DNA from: Oscillospiraceae bacterium
GTDB lineage: Bacteria > Bacillota > Clostridia > Oscillospirales > Ruminococcaceae
Reading direction: 5' to 3'
Length of the DNA stretch: 64,000 nucleotides
Assembly (NCBI GenBank): GCA_017465665.1
Contig: JAFTVU010000007.1
Location: 36,328 to 100,327 of the forward strand
Translations under genes and position numbers: made by a program
Part shown: positions 53,893 through 63,382 of the stretch, in pieces
Numbering within the stretch: position 1 is the first letter of the stretch
Layout of the letters: each line of letters begins with the position of its first letter
The notes under the pieces: model-generated
What the model was told of the DNA's origin: nothing
The model's input: the letters and a program-made list of their open reading frames with translations, nothing else
The model's database searches: none

Positions 53893-54351
53893 ATGGCATT
53901 TCTCAGTTCTATGAACATTCCGCTCTCAGGCATGACCGCAGAGCGTTTAAGAATGGATATAATCTCACAGAACGTTGCAAACGCTGATAACGTTGCAGGT
54001 ACCGCGGAGGACGCTTACAAGCGTCAGATGGTGGTGTTCGGTGAGGATAAGGGCTTCAAGTCCATTTTAAGGACGAAGCTCGGCACAGGAGAGGCTCACT
54101 TCCACAGATACATACAGTTCAAGGGTGTTGAGGTGAGAGAGGTAGTTGAGGATGAAACTCCCGCAGAGCCTGTATATGACCCGACGCATCCTCTGGCGGA
54201 TGAAAGAGGATACGTTTACGAATCCAATGTTGATGTGGCAGTTGAGCAGCTGGACGCTATTCAGGCTTCCAATATGTATGATGCCAACCTTGCAGTGTTC
54301 GAGGTGGTAAAGAGCATGGCTCAGAAAGCACTCAATATCGGAAAAGGCTGA
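53893..54351 (+). CDS. flgC: Flagellar basal-body rod protein FlgC
   Basis: 152 residues. Rod protein with the N-terminal motif GMTAERLRMDIISQNVANADNVAGTAEDAYKRQMVVF and the C-terminal YVYESNVDVAVEQLDAIQASNMYDANLAVFEVVKSMAQKALNIGK. Standard length. RBS GGAGGGCTG. Between flgB and fliE, the Firmicutes order. Confidence 0.96.
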   Translation: MAFLSSMNIPLSGMTAERLRMDIISQNVANADNVAGTAEDAYKRQMVVFGEDKGFKSILRTKLGTGEAHFHRYIQFKGVEVREVVEDETPAEPVYDPTHPLADERGYVYESNVDVAVEQLDAIQASNMYDANLAVFEVVKSMAQKALNIGKG

Positions 54352-54368
54352 TTGAAAGGATGATATAA

Positions 54369-54683
54369 ATGATCGAATTCGTACCGATTTCCACGATGGC
54401 CCCCATGGAGCCTATGACTCCTATGCATGATGCTGGCACACAGATCGCCATTAACACAGAGGACGCTTCTTTTCTGGATGTGTTCAAGGGTCTCGTGAAC
54501 AATGTTGTAGAGACAAACGAGCAGGTAGACAGAGACGCTATCGATCTCATGCTCGGCAACATCGATGATCTTGCTCAGGTGCAGACGAACATCGAAAAGG
54601 CAAACATGGCGGTAGATCTGCTCGTTACTGTAAAGAACGAAGCGGTTTCCGCATACAACACCATAATCAATATGCAGGTGTAA
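54369..54683 (+). CDS. fliE: Flagellar hook-basal body protein FliE
   Basis: 104 residues. Joins the MS ring to the rod. The C-terminal half is canonical (VDRDAIDLMLGNIDDLAQVQTNIEKANMAVDLLVTVKNEAVSAYNTIINMQV). The N terminus is Met/Pro-rich (STMAPMEPMTPMHDAG). RBS GAAAGGA. fliF follows after 45 bp. Confidence 0.94.
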   Translation: MIEFVPISTMAPMEPMTPMHDAGTQIAINTEDASFLDVFKGLVNNVVETNEQVDRDAIDLMLGNIDDLAQVQTNIEKANMAVDLLVTVKNEAVSAYNTIINMQV

Positions 54684-54728
54684 TATAATAGCGTAAACAA
54701 CGCAATTACTCCGGAGGTCACTTTTTAA

Positions 54729-56387
54729 ATGAATGAAAAGCTCAAAAATTCGGTGACTGTCGTTAAGGAAAAGTGGAGCGACGCTTCAAAGATGACAAAG
54801 GTGCTGCTCGTCACTGTTCCTATCGCTCTCATCGCTATCATAATAGTTCTTGTGATACTGCTCAATCATAAGGATGATGCAGTGCTGTTCTCAGGTGTGG
54901 AGCAGACGGAGGCCGGCCAGATAGCTTCCGCGATCACAGCTCTCGGTATCACGGACGTCACCGTTCAGGATGACGGAGATATCATCGTTCCCGAGGATCA
55001 GGTGGATTATCTCAGAATGCAGATGTATATGCAGGGATATCCCACATCCTCCACAGATTACGAGATATGGAACAACGGTGTTGATCTTTGGTCCACCGAT
55101 TCGGATAAGAGAGAGGTAAAGCGTCAGCAGCTGGAAACACGTATCGGTGCGGCTCTTACAACGCTTGACGATATCCGCATGGCAACAGTAACACTGGTGC
55201 TTCCCGAAACAGCGGATTATGTGCTTATAGAGGACAAGGGCGTTTCCTCCTGCTCTGTTATACTTTCTCTTTCAGAGGGCGCAGAGCTGACAAACGCAGA
55301 GGTACGCGCTATCTACCGTGCGGTTACCACAAGTGCTGAAAGTCTTCTGCATGAGAATATCTCCATCATGGATACCACGGGCAAGGCTTATGAGTGGGTG
55401 GATCCCGATGAGGATATGTACACAGAAAAGGATCCCTCAGGCGTTACAGTCGCTACAAGACGTCTTCAGTTCCAGAAGGAGTTTGAGGAGCTCCTTTACG
55501 AGGATATGAAGCTGATGTTCGATAAGAGCTTCGGCGAGAACGGATATGCGTTCAATGTTACCGCGGTGCTTGATTATGACAAGATGAGCCGCGAGGAGGT
55601 CGAATACATCCCCAACGGCGATACGGATGCAGGTGTTATCCACCACGAAAATCACGTTGAAGAGTGGGGCAACATCGGAACTGACGGCGATATCGTAGGT
55701 GTTACTCCCAATGGTGACGAGTCCCCCGATTACCCCGAATACATAGGCGGCGAGGACGGTCAGAGCTACGGCTACGAAAAGGACGAGATAGAGTACAGCG
55801 TATCTCACATCAAGACTTCTCTTGAGAGAGACGGCTATGAGATACAAAAGCTCAGCGTAGCGCTGATGGTAAACGAGACTAACATGACCGAGGCTGACAG
55901 AGAGGCACTTCAGGATCTGGTAGCCAAGGCTGCAGGCACAGACGTGAACAACGTTTCTGTATATAATATGCCATTCGTTCTTCAGGGCAGCGGCAATCAG
56001 GGAACAGTCATCGGCGGCGATGGCATCATCATCGCTCCCGCACTCGATCCTTACCGTGATATCCTGCTGTTCGTGGTCATCGGACTCGGTGTACTTCTTA
56101 TAATCCTGCTCATACTTTCTCTGTTCATGAGCAGCTCCAGAAAGAAGAAGATCAGACGCAGACAGGAGGCGGCTCTTGCGGCTGCAAACAATGCCCAGTA
56201 CAATGCGATGGGTACTGCACAGGAGCAGGAGATGCCCGAGGAAGTGGATTTCAATATCGCGAGCCTTACAGAAGAGGCAGGCAAGGATTCCAGAGAGACT
56301 ATCCTCAAGCGCGAGATCAGCGAATTTGCAAAGACCAATCCCGATATAGTAGCTTCTATCATCAGGAATATGCTCAGAGAAGAGTAA
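54729..56387 (+). CDS. fliF: Flagellar MS-ring protein FliF
   Basis: 552 residues, RBS GGAGGTCA. Two membrane segments (about 25-45, VLLVTVPIALIAIIIVLVILL, and 445-468, ILLFVVIGLGVLLIILLILSLFM) flank a periplasm-facing ring domain with the FliF/secretin-like blocks (DEQTGRVYR-like DIIVPEDQVDYLRMQMYMQGYP; RQQLETRIGAALTTLDDIRMATVTLVLPE). The C-terminal tail (TEEAGKDSRETILKREISEFAKTNPDIVASIIRNML) binds FliG. Confidence 0.95.
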   Translation: MNEKLKNSVTVVKEKWSDASKMTKVLLVTVPIALIAIIIVLVILLNHKDDAVLFSGVEQTEAGQIASAITALGITDVTVQDDGDIIVPEDQVDYLRMQMYMQGYPTSSTDYEIWNNGVDLWSTDSDKREVKRQQLETRIGAALTTLDDIRMATVTLVLPETADYVLIEDKGVSSCSVILSLSEGAELTNAEVRAIYRAVTTSAESLLHENISIMDTTGKAYEWVDPDEDMYTEKDPSGVTVATRRLQFQKEFEELLYEDMKLMFDKSFGENGYAFNVTAVLDYDKMSREEVEYIPNGDTDAGVIHHENHVEEWGNIGTDGDIVGVTPNGDESPDYPEYIGGEDGQSYGYEKDEIEYSVSHIKTSLERDGYEIQKLSVALMVNETNMTEADREALQDLVAKAAGTDVNNVSVYNMPFVLQGSGNQGTVIGGDGIIIAPALDPYRDILLFVVIGLGVLLIILLILSLFMSSSRKKKIRRRQEAALAAANNAQYNAMGTAQEQEMPEEVDFNIASLTEEAGKDSRETILKREISEFAKTNPDIVASIIRNMLREE

Positions 56388-56406
56388 TATTATCGGAGGA
56401 ATATAA

Positions 56407-57426
56407 ATGGCTAGAGATAACGGCAGAGAAATGAATTCGGCGCAGCGTATCGCGCTGGTTCTGGCTTCGATGGGTGCGGAAAACGCTTCCCAGATATATA
56501 AGCATCTTTCCGATGATGAGGTAGAGGCTGTATCAGTAGAGCTGGCAAGGCTCTCTTACCAGCCTATCGAAACAGTGGAAGAGGTGCTCAATGAGTTCTA
56601 TGAGCTCTGCCTCACACAGAAGGTGGTTACCGAGGGCGGCGTTGATTACGCACGAGAGATCCTCGAAAAGGCTTTCGGACAGGAAACAGCAAACAATCTT
56701 CTTGCAAGAATCACAAAACAGCTCAAGACAAAGTCCTTTGACTTCGTCCGTAAGGCTGACTATAAAAACCTGCTGGCTATCGTTCAGAATGAGCATCCGC
56801 AGACTATTGCACTCATTCTTTCATACGCGCGAAGCGATCAGGCGTCCGCTATCCTTGCGGAGCTGCCTAAGGAAAAGCGTGTAGAGGTAGTTGAGCGTAT
56901 CGCCCGTATGGACAGGGCTTCACCTGAGGTCATCAAGTCCATCGAGAACGCACTGGAAAAGAAGTTCGCAAGCCTTGTTACCATGGATTCCATGGAGGTC
57001 GGCGGTATCAACTACGTTGCAGAGGTCATGAACAATGTAGACCGTGCAACAGAAAAGTTCATCTTTGACGAGCTGGCTGCCCGCGATCAGAAGCTGGCAG
57101 ACCTCATCAAGCAGAAGATGTTCGTATTCGAGGATATCGTCAATCTGGATGCTATGTCCATTCAGGCGTTCACAAAGGAGATCGATCCGAAGGATCTGGC
57201 TATCGCTATCAAGGGCTCCACGCAGGAGGTTGCGGAGTGCATCTTCGCAAATATCTCCTCCCGTGCAAGAGAGAGCCTGCAGGCAGATATCGAGTATCTG
57301 CACAATGTTCGTATGCGTGATGTTGAGGAGGCTCAGCAGCGTATCGTATCCGTTATCAGACGTCTGGAGCAGGAGGGTGTTGTTACCATCTCCAGAAGCG
57401 GCGGCGGAGACGAGATCATCGCTTGA
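56407..57426 (+). CDS. fliG: Flagellar motor switch protein FliG
   Basis: 339 residues. Rotor protein that meets the stator. The middle domain has the EHPQTIALILSYA motif, followed by AILAELPKEKRVEVVERIARM; the C-terminal domain has FVFEDIVNLDAMSIQAFTKEIDPKDLAIAIKG with the charged torque helix ISSRARESLQADIE. RBS CGGAGGAA. Standard length. Between fliF and fliH. Confidence 0.96.
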   Translation: MARDNGREMNSAQRIALVLASMGAENASQIYKHLSDDEVEAVSVELARLSYQPIETVEEVLNEFYELCLTQKVVTEGGVDYAREILEKAFGQETANNLLARITKQLKTKSFDFVRKADYKNLLAIVQNEHPQTIALILSYARSDQASAILAELPKEKRVEVVERIARMDRASPEVIKSIENALEKKFASLVTMDSMEVGGINYVAEVMNNVDRATEKFIFDELAARDQKLADLIKQKMFVFEDIVNLDAMSIQAFTKEIDPKDLAIAIKGSTQEVAECIFANISSRARESLQADIEYLHNVRMRDVEEAQQRIVSVIRRLEQEGVVTISRSGGGDEIIA

Positions 57427-57455
57427 TAAACTTTTCGAATTACGGAGGGATTTGA

Positions 57456-58379
57456 TTGGCAGTATTAAAAAGGAACTCCGTGTTCTGCGAGGGCGGTGTG
57501 GATATCTCCAACACTGTACAAGTGAGCCGCCCCAATATTGCTGAGGCGCAGTCGCAAGGAAGTAAACGGCCTGCCGAAGCTGCCGCATCCGATAAGAACG
57601 ATCTTTCCGCAGAGCTGGAATTAAGGCTTCAGCTCCTGCGTGACAGGGAGGAACAGGTGCAGCGGCAGCAGATGGAGCTTACCGCTCTTAAGGAGCAGTA
57701 CATAGAGCAGGGCAAGGAGGTCATCCTTGACGCAAAGCGCCGTGCCGAGGCTATAATGGCCGAGGCAAATACAAACGCCGAGCAGATAATTGCCGACGCT
57801 GAAGCCAACCGCGATGATGTGTTCATCAAGGCACGCGCCGAGGGCTTTGAGCAGGGCAAGAAGGACGGCGTTGAAGCGTGTCTTGCTGCAGGACAGGATG
57901 TTCTTGGCAGCGCAAAGACATTCGCAGAGAGCATCGTTTCCGAAAAGGGAGCGCTGTTCGATAAATATGAACAGGATATCTACGAGACCATAATGACCAT
58001 AGCAAACAAGGTCACGCTGGACAGCCTCACGGCTAAGGACAGCACGGTGGTCAAGAAGCTGATAAAAAAGGCGGCAAAGGATTTCCGTGGTGCAGACCGT
58101 ATCCGCATTACGCTGGATAAGAACGGCGCTACAGAGGAGCTTGCCGCAGATTATGAGTATCTGAAGGAGCTTTGCGGCGGTGTTCAATACGTTGAGATCG
58201 AGCTGCTGCCCGATGCTGAGCCGGGAACGGTCATCATGGAGGCAAACGGCGAGATCACAGACGCAGGTATAATGACGCAGCTTCGTATGATACAGGAGCT
58301 TGGCTCAGGCAAATTCCGTACACCCGCTCCCAAGAGCAGAGGCAGGAAGAAGCAGGCAGCCGAGGAAGAGGAAGAATAA
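57456..58379 (+). CDS. fliH: Flagellar assembly protein FliH
   Basis: 307 residues from a TTG at 57456 with ACGGAGGGA upstream. Regulator of the export ATPase FliI. A long charged helix (about 50-125: LRLQLLRDREEQVQRQQMELTALKEQYIEQ) leads into GFEQGKKDGVEACLAAGQDVL and the C-terminal FliH/V-ATPase E-like domain (YEQDIYETIMTIANKVTLDSL). Basic/acidic tail RGRKKQAAEEEEE. fliI follows after 21 bp. Confidence 0.9.
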   Translation: MAVLKRNSVFCEGGVDISNTVQVSRPNIAEAQSQGSKRPAEAAASDKNDLSAELELRLQLLRDREEQVQRQQMELTALKEQYIEQGKEVILDAKRRAEAIMAEANTNAEQIIADAEANRDDVFIKARAEGFEQGKKDGVEACLAAGQDVLGSAKTFAESIVSEKGALFDKYEQDIYETIMTIANKVTLDSLTAKDSTVVKKLIKKAAKDFRGADRIRITLDKNGATEELAADYEYLKELCGGVQYVEIELLPDAEPGTVIMEANGEITDAGIMTQLRMIQELGSGKFRTPAPKSRGRKKQAAEEEEE

Positions 58380-58400
58380 TTACACGGCGGAGGTCAGATT

Positions 58401-59714
58401 TTGGATTTCGCAGCATTTCGTGATGAGATAACTAAATATGATACTTTCCGCTACATGGGCAAGATAGAAAAGATCGTTGGAATGACGATCGAGGCCAGCG
58501 GCCCTACCTGTAATATCGGTGATGTCTGCCGCATATTTTCCAAGGATATGTCGTCTTATGTACATGCAGAGGTGGTCGGCTTCAACAAGGAGAACGTACT
58601 GCTGATGCCGTACACTGAGATAGAGGGCATAGGCCCGGGAAGTATAGTTGACAACACGGGCGATAAGCTGGTGGTCAAGGCCGGCGATGGACTGATAGGC
58701 AGGATAGTGGACGCTACCGGCAATCCACTGGACGGCGGAGAGCAGCCCGAATGCCCCGATACCATATCAATTACAGGTATTCCCGTAAATCCTTTTACCC
58801 GTCCTCCTATAAAGGAGAAGATAGAGCTTGGCGTAAAGGCCATCGACGGTATGCTCACCATGGGCAAGGGTCAGAGAATGGGTATATTCGCAGGCTCGGG
58901 TGTCGGTAAGTCAACGCTGATGGGTATGATTGCCCGAAAGGTAAAGGCGGATGTCAATGTAATTGCACTGGTTGGCGAGCGAGGTCGTGAGGTGCGTGAG
59001 TTCATCGAGCGTGATCTGGGTCCTGAAGGCATGGCGCGCTCCGTGCTTGTTGTAGCCACATCTGATCAGCCTGCGATGATGAGAAGCAAATGTCCGCTGA
59101 CAGCCACAGCTATTGCGGAATATTTCATGAAGCAGGGCAAGGATGTACTGCTGATGATGGACAGTCTTACACGTTACGCCATGGCGCTGCGTGAGGTCGG
59201 ACTTTCCGTAGGCGAGCCTCCCATTGCGAGAGGATATACGCCATCCATATACAGCAATATGCCGAAGCTGCTGGAGCGTGCGGGTAACTTCCCCGAGGGC
59301 TCCATTACAGGTATTTATACCGTGCTCGTTGAGGGCGATGACACCAACGAGCCTATTGCAGATACTGTCCGCGGTATCATTGACGGACATATCATTCTTT
59401 CGAGAAAGATCGCGGCGCAGAACCATTACCCCGCGATAGACATATTACAGAGCGTCAGCCGACTTATGTCGGAGATCTCCGATGAGGAGCACAAGGACGC
59501 TGCAGGTCAGCTGAGAAATCTGCTCTCGCTGTACAATAACAACTACGATCTTATCTCTATCGGCGCATACAAGCATGGCACGAACCCTGCGCTTGATGAA
59601 GCGATAAGGAAGATCGACAGGATAAATGAATTCCTGATGCAGCGCGTGGATGATTCCTACAGCATGGAAGAAACGGTACAGCTTCTTCTCCACGCGGTCA
59701 GCAACGAAGTATGA
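58401..59714 (+). CDS. fliI: Flagellum-specific export ATPase FliI
   Basis: 437 residues from a TTG at 58401, six bp after GGCGGAGGT. ATPase of the flagellar type III export apparatus. Walker A AGSGVGKS (164-171), ALVGERGREVREFIERDLG, Walker B-type VLLMMDSLTRYAMALREVGLSVGEPP and GSITGIYTVLVEGDDTNEPIADTVRGIIDGHIILSR are intact. The N-terminal domain fits FliI (RIFSKDMSSYVHAEVVGF). Between fliH and fliJ. Confidence 0.97.
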   Translation: MDFAAFRDEITKYDTFRYMGKIEKIVGMTIEASGPTCNIGDVCRIFSKDMSSYVHAEVVGFNKENVLLMPYTEIEGIGPGSIVDNTGDKLVVKAGDGLIGRIVDATGNPLDGGEQPECPDTISITGIPVNPFTRPPIKEKIELGVKAIDGMLTMGKGQRMGIFAGSGVGKSTLMGMIARKVKADVNVIALVGERGREVREFIERDLGPEGMARSVLVVATSDQPAMMRSKCPLTATAIAEYFMKQGKDVLLMMDSLTRYAMALREVGLSVGEPPIARGYTPSIYSNMPKLLERAGNFPEGSITGIYTVLVEGDDTNEPIADTVRGIIDGHIILSRKIAAQNHYPAIDILQSVSRLMSEISDEEHKDAAGQLRNLLSLYNNNYDLISIGAYKHGTNPALDEAIRKIDRINEFLMQRVDDSYSMEETVQLLLHAVSNEV

Positions 59715-59737
59715 TACCACAGCAAAGGTGATCCCCG

Positions 59738-60184
59738 ATGAAGAAATTCCAGTTTACTCTCCAGAAGCTGATGGACTTCAGAGAGCAGGAGCTTGACAGG
59801 CAGAAGAACACCCTCAGCGCACTCCGCGGTGAGCTGGTGAAGATAGAGGAAGCCACTGCCGATCTGCGCAGAAAGGTGTACGCGGAAAGCACAGAGCTTG
59901 AGCGTGTATGTGCGCAGGGAGCGCAGGCTTATGAGATATCTGTCAGAAAGCGCTACATAGTTACACTTCAGCAGGAGATACATCAGAAAGAGGCGCAGGC
60001 AGTCCAGAAAAAGGCGGAGATAGAAGCGCAGCTTGGCGTTGTAGTTGAAGCCACAAAGGATGTAAAGACGCTTGAAAAGCTGGAGGAAAAACAGCTTGAG
60101 GAGTATAAGGCGCTTGAAACAAAGGAAAACGAGCAGTTTATTGAGGAGTTCGTTTCCAATGCCTCGGTAAGAGGCGGTCAATAA
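59738..60184 (+). CDS. fliJ: Flagellar export chaperone FliJ
   Basis: 148 residues, an almost continuous coiled coil starting MKKFQFTLQKLMDFREQELDRQKNTLSALRGEL, typical FliJ, a stalk-like partner of FliI. The C-terminal half is strongly charged (TKDVKTLEKLEEKQLEEYKALETKENEQF). Directly after fliI (23 bp). In B. subtilis ylxF follows; here fliK follows directly. Confidence 0.9.
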   Translation: MKKFQFTLQKLMDFREQELDRQKNTLSALRGELVKIEEATADLRRKVYAESTELERVCAQGAQAYEISVRKRYIVTLQQEIHQKEAQAVQKKAEIEAQLGVVVEATKDVKTLEKLEEKQLEEYKALETKENEQFIEEFVSNASVRGGQ

Positions 60185-60247
60185 CGGTATCACGGCGAAA
60201 GCCTTGATATATACTATTTAAATATATAAGGAGGTGAAACAGAAAGC

Positions 60248-61891
60248 ATGGCAGTATCAATGAATTCCGGTTTCATGAGAAGTGATTACATGATCTCGGA
60301 CGCTGCGCTGCCAATCAGAATGGAGGAGCTGGATATTGAACAGCTCGAGCAGGAAGCCAAGTTCTCTGATATACTCGGTGAGATCGGTGAGGCAACTGTA
60401 ACGGAAGCTCCCGCGGCAAATCAGGAGAAGCCCGCACTTACAGATGGCAAGCCTGAAGCACTCGGTATGATAGAGGAAGACGCAGAGGCTGAAGTTCCCG
60501 TACTGGGCAAGGCAGAGCTTAAGGCGCTTGCAAAGGCGGTAGCTCAGGGTAAGATCAAGCTGGACGAGATACCCGAGGAGTATGTTACTGATGTACTGCT
60601 GATGGTGATAGCAATGCTGATGCTTGGTGTACCCGAGGACGAGATACCCGAACCCGAGGAAGCATCCAAGGATGCGGCAGAGCCTGTACAGGTGGACATC
60701 AGGACGGCTGAGACATTCCTCAGCAAGGTCGAGGAAAACACCAACATTTCAGAGCTGTTACAGATAGTATCCGAAACAGCAGGCGTTGAGATCCCCGAGG
60801 ACATGAAGCAGGCACTTGGCAGACAGATCGAGATCGTAACACTGGCACAGGAGATATCCTCCGAGAAAACAGTCGCTCCCGTCGTAAGCAACGTAATGGT
60901 AACTGACGAGGTTCAGACCGCTGACGTTCACGTGGCGCTCGATAATGTGGATGCACAGCCTATGGCACAACCTGACGTTCAGATCAGAACTCAGGAAAGC
61001 GTACAGCCCGAAACAACGGAACTTATTTTCGAAGATCATCAGACGGCTCAGACAGCTGATGCTACTAAGGTAGCTAACGCCACCAAGACTGTAAACAGCG
61101 ATCAGACAGAGCAGGTGAAGCTCACTGAGGAATTTGAGCAGCTCAGAAAGGTCATTTCCGAGTACAATGTACGCAGGACAGAGACCGAGCAACCCGTACA
61201 GCAGAGCTACACGGCACAGGCAATGAGCACAGACAACGCTGCGAAGAACAGAGTAGTATCCAAATCTGAGGAGCTGGAGATGCTCAAGAGCGGTACCAAG
61301 CCGACAGAGCTTGATCTCAACATTGCTATCGAGGGCAACGAACAGAAGTCCGAAAGCGGCATGCAGGCAGAGGCTGATCTCAACAACGGCGGACAGCAGC
61401 TTCCCATGGAACAGCAGATGTCACAGAACATCGCACCTGAGGCTCCCGTAGTATTCGTAAGAAGCGACGGAACAGAGGTCGAGGTAAGACCTGCAGAGAT
61501 CATCAGGCAGATAACCACTACAGTCGTGGAGCAGAGCACTACAGCAGAGGGCGATACCGAGTACAGCATAACGCTGACACCCGAGGATCTCGGCAACATC
61601 ACAGTGAAGCTCACAAAGACAGTAGACGGACTGATGACTGTAAGCATCACAGCTGACAATGCAAAGACCCAGCGACTGATCGAACAGCACGGCGCAGCAC
61701 TTCAGGAAAACCTGAGAAACAACGGCATCGAGCTGGAAAACTGGCAGACTGTAAACCAATCCCAGCAGCAGGCAAGGGCACAGGATTACAGCGGCAGCAG
61801 CAGAAACCCCTATTACAGCGGCGATAACGACAGTAATGACGATGACGACGCTGAAGGCACAAGCTTCGCAGAGCTGATAACAGCAATGTAA
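60248..61891 (+). CDS. fliK: Flagellar hook-length control protein FliK
   Basis: 547 residues, RBS AAGGAGGTG. A long, acidic, Gln/Thr-rich N-terminal region (to about 420) acts as the molecular ruler, followed by the conserved Flg_hook C-terminal domain: YSITLTPEDLGNITVKLTKTVDGLMTVSITADNAKTQRLIEQHGAALQENLRNNGIELENWQ. The C terminus is Ser/Asn/Asp-rich. Only the C-terminal domain is well conserved, and that part is clear. Confidence 0.9.
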   Translation: MAVSMNSGFMRSDYMISDAALPIRMEELDIEQLEQEAKFSDILGEIGEATVTEAPAANQEKPALTDGKPEALGMIEEDAEAEVPVLGKAELKALAKAVAQGKIKLDEIPEEYVTDVLLMVIAMLMLGVPEDEIPEPEEASKDAAEPVQVDIRTAETFLSKVEENTNISELLQIVSETAGVEIPEDMKQALGRQIEIVTLAQEISSEKTVAPVVSNVMVTDEVQTADVHVALDNVDAQPMAQPDVQIRTQESVQPETTELIFEDHQTAQTADATKVANATKTVNSDQTEQVKLTEEFEQLRKVISEYNVRRTETEQPVQQSYTAQAMSTDNAAKNRVVSKSEELEMLKSGTKPTELDLNIAIEGNEQKSESGMQAEADLNNGGQQLPMEQQMSQNIAPEAPVVFVRSDGTEVEVRPAEIIRQITTTVVEQSTTAEGDTEYSITLTPEDLGNITVKLTKTVDGLMTVSITADNAKTQRLIEQHGAALQENLRNNGIELENWQTVNQSQQQARAQDYSGSSRNPYYSGDNDSNDDDDAEGTSFAELITAM

Positions 61892-61924
61892 GCTATGAAA
61901 AAATCTTACGAAAGGAGAAAATGA

Positions 61925-62851
61925 ATGGCTGATACCAATATTAGCAAGTATCTCAGCAGCTATGACCAGATACAGGCAAACTACGAGAAGTACAAGGATA
62001 AGTTTTCCGATGCGAATGCGGATCTTGTAAACTCCGAAACGTTCCTGAACCTGCTGGTAGCGGAAATGACAAACCAGGACCCTCTGGAGCCAACTTCCAA
62101 CACCGAGTTCGTTACTCAGATGGCACAGTTCACATCGCTTCAGTATGCACAGGATTCCAGTAAGTATGCTCAGGCAAATTACGCGGCTTCACTCGTAGGC
62201 AAGACAGCAACTGCTTCCAAGATGGAAGGCTCAGAGCTTATTCAGGAAACAGGCGTTGTAGAGAGCGTTGTCAAGAACGGCGATTCCTACACTGTATCCA
62301 TCAACGGCAAGAATTTCGATATCTCTAAGATAACATCCGTAGAGAATGCTAACAAGACCGAAGGCAGCACAAACGGCACTGTCAATTCCGCACTGGCACT
62401 TGGCGATACAATAGCAAGAGCGTCCATGATGATCGGAATGTATGCAACTGTAAATGCAAAGACAGAATCGGGCAATGTTGTTGACGCAGGCGTGATAGAT
62501 TCTATCCAGGTCAAGAACGGCGAAGTAAACGTAGTTATCGGTGATATCGCATACAAGCTGTCCGATATAGTTGAGGTAAAGTATCCCGAGTACACAGCTC
62601 CCGAAAACGGCGAGACCGAGGTAGTTCCCGAGGTGAATACACCTGTTGAGGACAACAGCGAAGAGCTTGCAACTGAGATAATCGAAGCTATCAAGGCGGA
62701 TAATCAGGAGATAAAGGACGCTATCTGGGATCTCGAATATGATGTTGAGAATCTGGAAGAGGTAGTTGGCGAGCTGACAGGCGACACCTATATGGATGAG
62801 GATGTTGCAGACCTTGAGGAGATACCCGAAGAAACAGAAGAAATAGGCTGA
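61925..62851 (+). CDS. flgD: Flagellar hook capping protein FlgD, extended
   Basis: 308 residues, RBS AAAGGAG. The FlgD N-terminal signature is intact (NSETFLNLLVAEMTNQDPLEPTSNTEFVTQMAQFTSLQ, residues 37-73). After it come two similar beta-rich segments, about 89-140 (SLVGKTATAS...GVVESV...ISKITSVE) and 168-219 (MMIGMYATVN...GVIDSI...LSDIVEVK), then an acidic tail with a helical part (IIEAIKADNQEIKDAIWDLEYDVENLEEVV). Common FlgD proteins are shorter with one such domain. It caps the growing hook. Confidence 0.92.
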   Translation: MADTNISKYLSSYDQIQANYEKYKDKFSDANADLVNSETFLNLLVAEMTNQDPLEPTSNTEFVTQMAQFTSLQYAQDSSKYAQANYAASLVGKTATASKMEGSELIQETGVVESVVKNGDSYTVSINGKNFDISKITSVENANKTEGSTNGTVNSALALGDTIARASMMIGMYATVNAKTESGNVVDAGVIDSIQVKNGEVNVVIGDIAYKLSDIVEVKYPEYTAPENGETEVVPEVNTPVEDNSEELATEIIEAIKADNQEIKDAIWDLEYDVENLEEVVGELTGDTYMDEDVADLEEIPEETEEIG

Positions 62852-62880
62852 GCACATATAAGCATGGAGGCTGAACTAAT

Positions 62881-63297
62881 ATGCTGATAAGCGAATATTT
62901 GGCTCTTCGCAATCAGATCAGCGTTACCACAGGAAACCATGTTCCCGCAAATTCCATCGCACCCGGCGAAGCAGCGGCTTCACAGGAAGGCTCATTCGCG
63001 GCGGCGTTACAGGAAAAGCTGGCTGAAAAGCAGCAGATTGGCGGCGTAGAGTTTTCAAAACATGCCATCCAGCGTCTGGAACAGAGAAGCATAGACCTTT
63101 CGGCAGGCGATACGCTTGAGCGCCTTAACAGGGGCGTTGAGATCGCAGCGGATAAGGGCAGCAACGAAACTCTGGTTCTTGTGGATCAAACAGCGTTTGT
63201 TGTGAGCGTGAAGAACAACAAAGTAATCACCACTCTTTCCAATGAGGATCTGAGAGGTAACATTTTCACAAACATAGATTCCACCGTTATAATATGA
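62881..63297 (+). CDS. Flagellar operon protein, TIGR02530 family
   Basis: 138 residues, RBS GGAGG. The conserved core FSKHAIQRLEQRSIDLSAGDTLERLNRGVEIAADKGSNETLVLVDQTAFVVSVKNNKVITTL is diagnostic for the small protein found between flgD and flgE in Firmicutes and some Proteobacteria. Its exact role is not established. The spacer to flgE is 85 bp. Confidence 0.9.
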   Translation: MLISEYLALRNQISVTTGNHVPANSIAPGEAAASQEGSFAAALQEKLAEKQQIGGVEFSKHAIQRLEQRSIDLSAGDTLERLNRGVEIAADKGSNETLVLVDQTAFVVSVKNNKVITTLSNEDLRGNIFTNIDSTVII

Positions 63298-63382
63298 ATG
63301 GACCTTTTAAGGAATTCATGCCGATGTTCCGAATGAACAAAGGCTGACGGCGGATATCCAAAACTTAATGGAGGTCACTATT

